Positions 58,467 through 64,000 of a stretch of DNA of 64,000 nt are shown piece after piece (the first letter of the stretch is position 1; each line of letters starts with the position of its first letter). The stretch comes from Methylobacterium sp. SyP6R (GTDB lineage Bacteria > Pseudomonadota > Alphaproteobacteria > Rhizobiales > Beijerinckiaceae): positions 2,834,501 through 2,898,500 of the forward strand of contig NZ_JAAQRC020000001.1 of NCBI RefSeq assembly GCF_019216885.1, written 5' to 3'. Both the position numbers and the translations under genes were made by a program. The notes beneath the pieces are model-generated. The model did no database searches. It was not told where the DNA came from and saw only the letters and a list, made by a program, of their open reading frames with translations.

Positions 58467-59774
58467 TTACGCCTCGCCGAACACCCGCCGGAAGATCGTG
58501 TCGACATGCTTGAGGTGGTAGCCGAGGTCGAAGCACTCGGCGATCGCCTCGGGCTTGAGCGCCGCGGTCACGTCCTTGTCGGCCTGGAGCAGGGTGAGGA
58601 AGTCGCCCTCGCCGCGCCAGACCGGCATCGCGTTGCGCTGCACCAGCCGATAGGCGTCCTCCCGCGACACGCCGGCTTGCGTGAGCGCCAGGAGCACCCG
58701 CTGCGAGTGGACGAGGCCGCCGAGCCGGTCGAGGTTGCGCTGCATCTGCTCGGGATAGACGAGCAGCTTGTCGACCACGCCGGTGAGGCGGGCGAGCGCG
58801 AAATCGAGGGTGACGGTGGCGTCCGGGCCGATCATCCGCTCGACCGAGGAATGCGAGATGTCGCGCTCGTGCCAGAGCGCCACGTTCTCCATCGCCGGGA
58901 GAGCATAGGCGCGGACCATGCGGGCGAGGCCGGTCAGGTTCTCGGTGAGCACCGGGTTGCGCTTGTGCGGCATCGCCGAGGAGCCCTTCTGGCCCTCGGA
59001 GAAGTATTCTTCGGCCTCCAGCACCTCGGTGCGCTGGAGGTGGCGCACCTCGATCGCCAGCCGCTCGATCGACGAGGCGACGACGCCGAGCACCGCGAAG
59101 AACATCGCATGGCGGTCGCGCGGGATGACCTGGGTCGAGACCGGCTCGACCGTCAGCCCCATCTGCGCGGCGACGTACTCTTCCACCCGCGGGTCGATAT
59201 TGGCGAAGGTGCCGACCGCCCCCGAGATGGCGCAGGTCGCGACCTCGGCCTTCGCGGCGACGAGGCGGGCGCGGGCGCGCTCGAACTCGGCATAGGCCTG
59301 GGCGAGCTTGAGCCCGAAGGTCACCGGCTCGGCATGGATGCCGTGCGAGCGGCCGATGGTCGGGGTCAGCTTGTGCTCGAAGGCCCGGCGCTTGAGCGCG
59401 GCCAGCAGCCCGTCGATATCGGCGATGAGGAGATCCGCAGCGCGGGCGAGCTGCACGTTGAGGCAGGTATCGAGCACGTCCGACGAGGTCATGCCCTGGT
59501 GGACGAAGCGCGCCTCGGGCCCGACGATCTCGGCGAGATGGGTCAGGAACGCGATCACGTCGTGCTTGGTGACGCGCTCGATCTCGTCGATGCGCGCGAC
59601 GTCGAATACCGCGTCGCGGCCCTTCTCCCACACCGTGGCGGCGGCCTCCTTCGGCACCACGCCGAGTTCGGCGAGCGCGGTCGTGGCATGGGCCTCGATC
59701 TCGAACCAGATCCGGAAACGCGTCTCCGGCGACCAGATCGCCGTCATCTCGGGCCGGCTGTAGCGGGGGATCAT
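58467..59774 (-). CDS. purB: adenylosuccinate lyase
   Basis: Cleaves SAICAR and adenylosuccinate in purine synthesis. 435 residues, fumarase/aspartase superfamily. Signature SSAMPHKRNPVLTENLTG near residue 270, catalytic regions TSSDVLDTCLNVQL (near 95) and GRSHGIHAEPVTFG (near 140). Single-gene unit on the minus strand. Confidence 0.96.
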   Translation of the reverse strand: MIPRYSRPEMTAIWSPETRFRIWFEIEAHATTALAELGVVPKEAAATVWEKGRDAVFDVARIDEIERVTKHDVIAFLTHLAEIVGPEARFVHQGMTSSDVLDTCLNVQLARAADLLIADIDGLLAALKRRAFEHKLTPTIGRSHGIHAEPVTFGLKLAQAYAEFERARARLVAAKAEVATCAISGAVGTFANIDPRVEEYVAAQMGLTVEPVSTQVIPRDRHAMFFAVLGVVASSIERLAIEVRHLQRTEVLEAEEYFSEGQKGSSAMPHKRNPVLTENLTGLARMVRAYALPAMENVALWHERDISHSSVERMIGPDATVTLDFALARLTGVVDKLLVYPEQMQRNLDRLGGLVHSQRVLLALTQAGVSREDAYRLVQRNAMPVWRGEGDFLTLLQADKDVTAALKPEAIAECFDLGYHLKHVDTIFRRVFGEA

Positions 59775-59960
59775 CGTCGGGGCTCCTGCTCACGGGGCGG
59801 GGGGTGATGCCGCGACGGCTATGGGATGCGGGCCGAGAAGGCAAGGAAGGGGAGGGCGGCGGCCACAGCGCCCTTGGCCTGCGGCCCGGGGCCGGGCCGC
59901 GCGGAGTCAGATCGAGGCCAGCCCTTTTCGGGCCCGAAACACGGTTCGCGGGCGGCCCGC

Positions 59961-61898
59961 TCAGAACCGCATCGTCAGCCCCCCATTCACCGCATACCCA
60001 TCCCCACCCGTCCGGGCGAAGGTGGTCCCCCCGGTCAAGGTCAGGCTCACCCCCGGCGTCACGTCGGCGGAGAGACCCGCCTCGGCGAGGCCGTAGGTGC
60101 CGCGTGCCCCGCGGCCGAGCGGGGTGAGGATCGGCAGGAGCGGGGTCGAGGTCAGCGAGGTCACCAGCGTGCGGCCGCCGTCCAAAAATTCGTGCTCGGC
60201 GGTGACGTTGACGAAGGCGCGCACCGGCAGGCCGACCAGGCTGAACGGCGCGGCGCGGACCTGCAGGCCGGCGCGGCCGACGAGCGAGTCGAGGCCGGTG
60301 GTGCCGACCGATTGCGTCAGCACCGGGTCGCCGCGCTCGGTATAGGCGCCGACCCGGGTGGTGGCGTAGGTCAGGCCGACGATCGGGCCGAGGCGGACCG
60401 GGCCGACGGTGTCGAACAGGTAGCCGGCCTTCGCCGCCACCGCGACGCTGTCGCCGCCGGTGGCGCCGGTCAGCGGGTCGATCACGCCCGGGCGGGTCAC
60501 GGAATAGTCGTGGCGGCCATAGGCCAGGACCGCGTCGGCGAAGAGGTTCCGACCCGTGAACGAGCCGTAGGCGGCAAAGCCGTAGCTGTCGATGTCGATC
60601 GAGCCGGCGCCGCCGCGCAAGGACGCGTGCGGGTTGGCGTAGTTGAAGGCGAAGCCGAAGCGCACGCCCGGGGTGGGGGTCGCTTCGAGGCCGATCGTGC
60701 CGCTCGGGCTGTCGTAATCGTAGCCGGTGGCGAAACCGTGGGTGGCCCGGCTGCCGCCGGCATAGCCCCCCTGGCCCCACACGATGAGCGGGCTCGCCGG
60801 TGCGCCGAGGGGCGCGACGCCGGAGGCCGACAAGGCGCCCGTTGTCGTGCCGGGACCGGGCGCGAAGAGCCGGTAGGCGTCGAGGCGCTGGAGCAGGGCG
60901 CCGGCGAAGCTCGTCGTGCCGATCTGGCCGAGTTCGGCCTGCGCGGCGATGCCGTTCGGCGCCGCCACGGCATTCGCCATGTAGCGCGACAGGACGAGGT
61001 AGCCGCCCTCGGTCAGGTGCACGCCGTCGAGGGAGAGGAAGGTGTTCTGCACCGCCTTCGGCGCCGTGATGCAGGCGGCGGCGAGGGCGCAGGGAGCCGT
61101 GGCGTTGGTGAAGCCGTAGCGGCCCGGATCGGTGATGATGCGCTGGAAGATCTGGCCGTTGTCGAGGAGGAAGATCCGGGTGCCGGCGGACGCGTACGGC
61201 GCGAGGCCGGCCTGCAACCCGTCGAAGTAGCTGCGCGCGAAGAGGTCGCCCGCGGCGGCGTTGCCGGATGCGGCCACCCGCGGCAGGCCGTTCAGGGTGG
61301 TGAAGCCGTTGAACACGATCGTCTGCGCGCCGGCGCCGACGAGTTGGCCGACGCTGCCGACGGCATTCGCCGCCGAGGCCCGGCCGAGGAACGGGGCCTG
61401 CGCCGGGGTGAGCCCCGAAAGCGTCGCCGCGATGCCGTCATTGCCGCCGATATTGACGGCGACGAGGTTGCCGGGGCCGAGGCGCTGGCCGCTCGCCAGG
61501 AACGCCGCCACTTCCTGGGTCAGGCCCGGCAGCAGGGGCGAGCTGACATTGCCGGTGCCGGTCTGGGCGCCGCCGACGGCGTAGTTGGTCACCGCACCGC
61601 TCGGCAGGCCGTAGATCGCCTGGAGTCCGTCGACGAAGTTGGCGCCGTTGGAGTAGCGGCCGTTCACGTAAGGGGCGGGGAGGGGGCGGCCGGTGAGGCG
61701 CACGATGTTGCCGGTATCGGCGTAGCTGTCGCCGAAGACCGTGAGCCCGGTCACGCCGGGTCCCGCCATGCCGAGTCCTGCCCCGCCGAGTCCTGCCATG
61801 CCTTGTGCAGCGGCGCCCTGCACGCCCGCGAGCGCCGTGCCGGCGAGCCACGCAGCCGCCCATCCCACCCGGCGCAGGCGCCCGAAACCCTTGCCCAT
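59961..61898 (-). CDS. autotransporter GDSL/SGNH esterase
   Basis: 645 residues from ATG 61898. Signal peptide (about 1-33, WAAAWLAGTALAGVQGAAAQ), a short Gly/Met-rich repeat (GMAGLGGAGLGMAG), then a GDSL hydrolase (about 48-360) with Ser in VFGDSYADTGN, GGND block VNIGGNDG and DGVHLTEGGY carrying the catalytic Asp/His. The last ~260 residues form an autotransporter beta-barrel ending in the aromatic residue F (GLTMRF). This matches EstA-type outer-membrane esterases of proteobacteria, which act on surface lipids. Alone in its unit. Confidence 0.92.
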   Translation of the reverse strand: MGKGFGRLRRVGWAAAWLAGTALAGVQGAAAQGMAGLGGAGLGMAGPGVTGLTVFGDSYADTGNIVRLTGRPLPAPYVNGRYSNGANFVDGLQAIYGLPSGAVTNYAVGGAQTGTGNVSSPLLPGLTQEVAAFLASGQRLGPGNLVAVNIGGNDGIAATLSGLTPAQAPFLGRASAANAVGSVGQLVGAGAQTIVFNGFTTLNGLPRVAASGNAAAGDLFARSYFDGLQAGLAPYASAGTRIFLLDNGQIFQRIITDPGRYGFTNATAPCALAAACITAPKAVQNTFLSLDGVHLTEGGYLVLSRYMANAVAAPNGIAAQAELGQIGTTSFAGALLQRLDAYRLFAPGPGTTTGALSASGVAPLGAPASPLIVWGQGGYAGGSRATHGFATGYDYDSPSGTIGLEATPTPGVRFGFAFNYANPHASLRGGAGSIDIDSYGFAAYGSFTGRNLFADAVLAYGRHDYSVTRPGVIDPLTGATGGDSVAVAAKAGYLFDTVGPVRLGPIVGLTYATTRVGAYTERGDPVLTQSVGTTGLDSLVGRAGLQVRAAPFSLVGLPVRAFVNVTAEHEFLDGGRTLVTSLTSTPLLPILTPLGRGARGTYGLAEAGLSADVTPGVSLTLTGGTTFARTGGDGYAVNGGLTMRF

Positions 61899-62432
61899 CG
61901 TCGTTCCCCCACAACGCCCGCGGCGTTCTTGTTGCACCTGCGGTGACGCCATGGGGCAGGGCGGGGGCAGCCCGGTCAAGCTTTCGAACGGCCACGATAC
62001 GAAGGCGAAAAGGAAACGGGCCGTCCTGTGGCCGCGCGGCGACAGGACGGGCTCTCATGCGGCCGTCGGAACGGATCGTCCGGACAATCGTCCCACGGGT
62101 CCGCGATGCGGCGGTGCCGGACTTTCGGGACCGCGCGAGGCGCCGCGCGCCGATCGTATCCCGTATCCGGGTGTGCCGCTCCGGTGCGCGAAAAGCTGAA
62201 AAATGAGGCGATTATGCTTCGAGTTGTTTGATGAAGAATCATGCGATATGAAAATTTACCATGGCGCGGACGCGTCGTCGGTTCGCGATATTGTCGGTTT
62301 CGCCGCATCATGACGTAAGTTCTTTGACGGGAATAAGGTCAATTATTGCGACAAAATCGGAAATATTTACGGAATTTTTTACAATATGACGCAACGTACG
62401 CTTCTGATATTCCCTGGGCGGGCAACCAATCC
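61899..62432. other. long intergenic region upstream of the chemotaxis receptor
   Basis: 534 bp between divergent genes. The last ~240 bp (62190-62430) are distinctly less GC-rich (ATTTACCATGGC, AAATATTTACGG) and probably hold the receptor promoter; no -35/-10 or sigma-54 element was recognised. No gene seen. Confidence 0.55.
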
Positions 62433-64000
62433 ATGCGACTCCCCCTGCGTGCACGCTTGTTCGGCGGCTTCACGCTCCTGGCGCTCCTGGCAGCCGTGAT
62501 GGGCGGGTTCGCCTATCGGCAGACCGACAGCCTCGACGACGCGTTCCGGACCAAGGCCCAGCTCGAGCGGGCCGCCCGCGAGCTCTACACGTTGAACGGC
62601 ATGACCGACCGCTTCCTGGCCCAGAGCCTGAAGTACCGGACGACGCCGACGCCGGAGGCGGCGACCGGGATGCAGTCCAGCCTGTCGGACGTCATGCAGC
62701 TCGCCGACGGCCTGATGCAGCGGGCCCTGTCGGAGGAGCGGCGCGCACTCTATGCCGGCCTGCGCGACCAGGCGAACCGTCTCGCCGCGGACCTGCCGAA
62801 GCTGATCGCGCTCGGCACAGAGATCCGCGAGAACAAGGCCGGCGTCTACACCTCGGGCGACGACCTGACCAAGGCCTCCGGCGCACTCGTCACCCAGCTG
62901 CGGTCCGGCGGCGACGACGACGCGATCCTGGCCCAGGCGGTGGAGATCGAGCGGACGCTGCTGCTGTTCCGGGTCATGAACTGGCGCTTCCTGGCGACCA
63001 CCGACCCGAAGACCCGCACCCTCTCGGCGGCGAACTTCACCCGGGCCGAGGCGACGATCGCGACGCTGAAGGCGCTGAACCTCACGCCGGCGCAGCGGCG
63101 GGACCTCGGCACCGTCGAGGAGGGCCTGCACCGCCTCAATCGCCACATCACGGCGGCCGCCTCGGCGATGCTCGAGAGCGAGGCCCTGTACGAGCAGAGC
63201 CTGAAGACCAAGGCGGAGGGGCTCGCCGCCTCGGGCGCGGAGGTGCGCGGCAAGCTCGATGCGGCGCTCCAGGACATGGCCGGCCGCAGCAGCGCCACGA
63301 TGGCCTCGACGAAGCAGGGGCAGGTCGTTCTCCTGACCCTCATCCTGGCGATCAGCGCCGCCCTGGCCTTCCTGATCGGGCGCAGCATCACCCGTCCGAT
63401 CGCCGGCATGACCCGGGCGATGAGCCGCCTGGCCGCGGGTGAGACCGACGTCGCGGTCCCGTCGCGGGACGCTACCGACGAGATGGGGGAGATGGCCCGC
63501 GCCGTGGAGGTCTTCCGCCGGAACGCGGTCGCGCGCATCGCGCTCGAGGCCGATCAGGCCGCGCAGGCTTCCGCCCGCCAGCGCCGCGCCGACCGGGTCG
63601 ATACCCTGATCACCGCCTTCCAGCAGCGGGTCGCCGGCTCGCTCGAGATCGTCACCTCGGCCGCTTCCGAACTCGACGCCACCGCCCGCTCGATGACCCA
63701 GGTCGCCGACGGCACCAACGCCCAGGCGGTCGCCTCCAGCGGCGCCGCCGAGGAGACCTCGGCCAACGTCCAGACCGTCGCGGCGGCGGCCGAGGAGATG
63801 GTGGCCTCTTTGCGCGAGATCGAGCGCCAGGTGGTCCATTCGCGGGAGGTCGCCGGTCACGCCGCGACCGAGGCCGAGGCCACCAACGCCGCCATGGCGA
63901 GCCTCGGCACCGCCGCGACCCAGATCGGGGCCGCCGTCACCACGATCTCGGCCATCGCCAGCCAGACCAACCTGCTCGCGCTCAACGCCACGATCGAGGC
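62433..64000 (+). CDS. methyl-accepting chemotaxis protein, cut by right edge
   Basis: Open from ATG 62433 to the window end (522 residues visible). First transmembrane helix about residues 8-28, periplasmic helical sensor domain about 30-295 with no recognised ligand-binding family, second helix near 298-318 (VVLLTLILAISAALAFLIG), then HAMP (SITRPIAGMTRAMSRLAAGETDV and DEMGEMARAVEVFRRN). The start of the methyl-accepting/signalling coiled coil follows, with QTNLLALNATIEA at the edge. The hairpin tip and the rest lie outside the window. It likely signals to the CheA/CheY system served by the cheY/cheZ genes at 47.7-48.9 kb. Confidence 0.93.
   Translation, partial: MRLPLRARLFGGFTLLALLAAVMGGFAYRQTDSLDDAFRTKAQLERAARELYTLNGMTDRFLAQSLKYRTTPTPEAATGMQSSLSDVMQLADGLMQRALSEERRALYAGLRDQANRLAADLPKLIALGTEIRENKAGVYTSGDDLTKASGALVTQLRSGGDDDAILAQAVEIERTLLLFRVMNWRFLATTDPKTRTLSAANFTRAEATIATLKALNLTPAQRRDLGTVEEGLHRLNRHITAAASAMLESEALYEQSLKTKAEGLAASGAEVRGKLDAALQDMAGRSSATMASTKQGQVVLLTLILAISAALAFLIGRSITRPIAGMTRAMSRLAAGETDVAVPSRDATDEMGEMARAVEVFRRNAVARIALEADQAAQASARQRRADRVDTLITAFQQRVAGSLEIVTSAASELDATARSMTQVADGTNAQAVASSGAAEETSANVQTVAAAAEEMVASLREIERQVVHSREVAGHAATEAEATNAAMASLGTAATQIGAAVTTISAIASQTNLLALNATIE

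Overview
The window is high-GC chromosomal DNA (roughly 70% G+C by eye) from an alphaproteobacterium, most likely Methylobacterium or a close relative in the Rhizobiales. The evidence is an ALA synthase of the alphaproteobacterial (Shemin) type next to bacteriochlorophyll Mg-chelatase genes, a fused ureAB, a standalone CheY with a CheZ-like partner, a TipF-like EAL protein, and many GC-rich palindromic intergenic repeats. The species is not determined. Both edges cut genes: hemA on the left and a chemotaxis receptor on the right.

1-16.8 kb: the end of hemA, then an overlapping bchI-bchD-bchO set (entry of glycine/succinyl-CoA into tetrapyrroles, then Mg insertion). Next come a convergent Pls/PosA-type single-module peptide synthetase, a histidine phosphatase, PPK2, the phenylacetate ring-opening enzyme PaaZ with a TetR-type operator, and a SERCA-like P-type Ca2+ ATPase. 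16.8-18.7 kb: a small AT-rich patch with an XRE regulator and an unknown gene, ending at the 3' end of a tRNA-Leu(TAA). 18.8-26.5 kb: a zinc-finger/FAD monooxygenase pair, a glycine-zipper protein, then map, radC, ligA and a DEDDh exonuclease.

26.9-30.8 kb: a three-gene molybdenum aldehyde oxidoreductase (paoABC-like, minus strand). 31.5-36.7 kb: a urease operon, ureD-ureAB-HD-ureC-ureE-ureF (minus strand). It contains a Mesh1-like alarmone-hydrolase gene and has no ureG. 36.8-46.3 kb: a cupin, a pair of M16 peptidases, a secreted unknown, lspA, ileS, a Phd/VapC-type module whose toxin lacks a normal start, and a small secreted protein. 46.3-64 kb: ribF, cheY, cheZ, a HAD hydrolase, adenine deaminase, a TipF-like degenerate EAL protein, a copper chaperone, a membrane histidine kinase, a peptidoglycan-binding membrane protein, cfa, purB, a GDSL autotransporter and a methyl-accepting chemotaxis protein.

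Two families of long palindromic repeats run through the window. Family A (about 110-122 bp, ends CCTCATCCTGAGG/CCTCAGGATGAGG) has four copies; three are intergenic and one lies in frame inside bchD. Family B (about 175-190 bp) has two copies, one after hemA and one after bchO. Other perfect hairpins, several sharing a GGGC-AA-GCCC core, sit mainly at convergent gene ends. No CRISPR array, insertion sequence, integrase or rRNA was seen.
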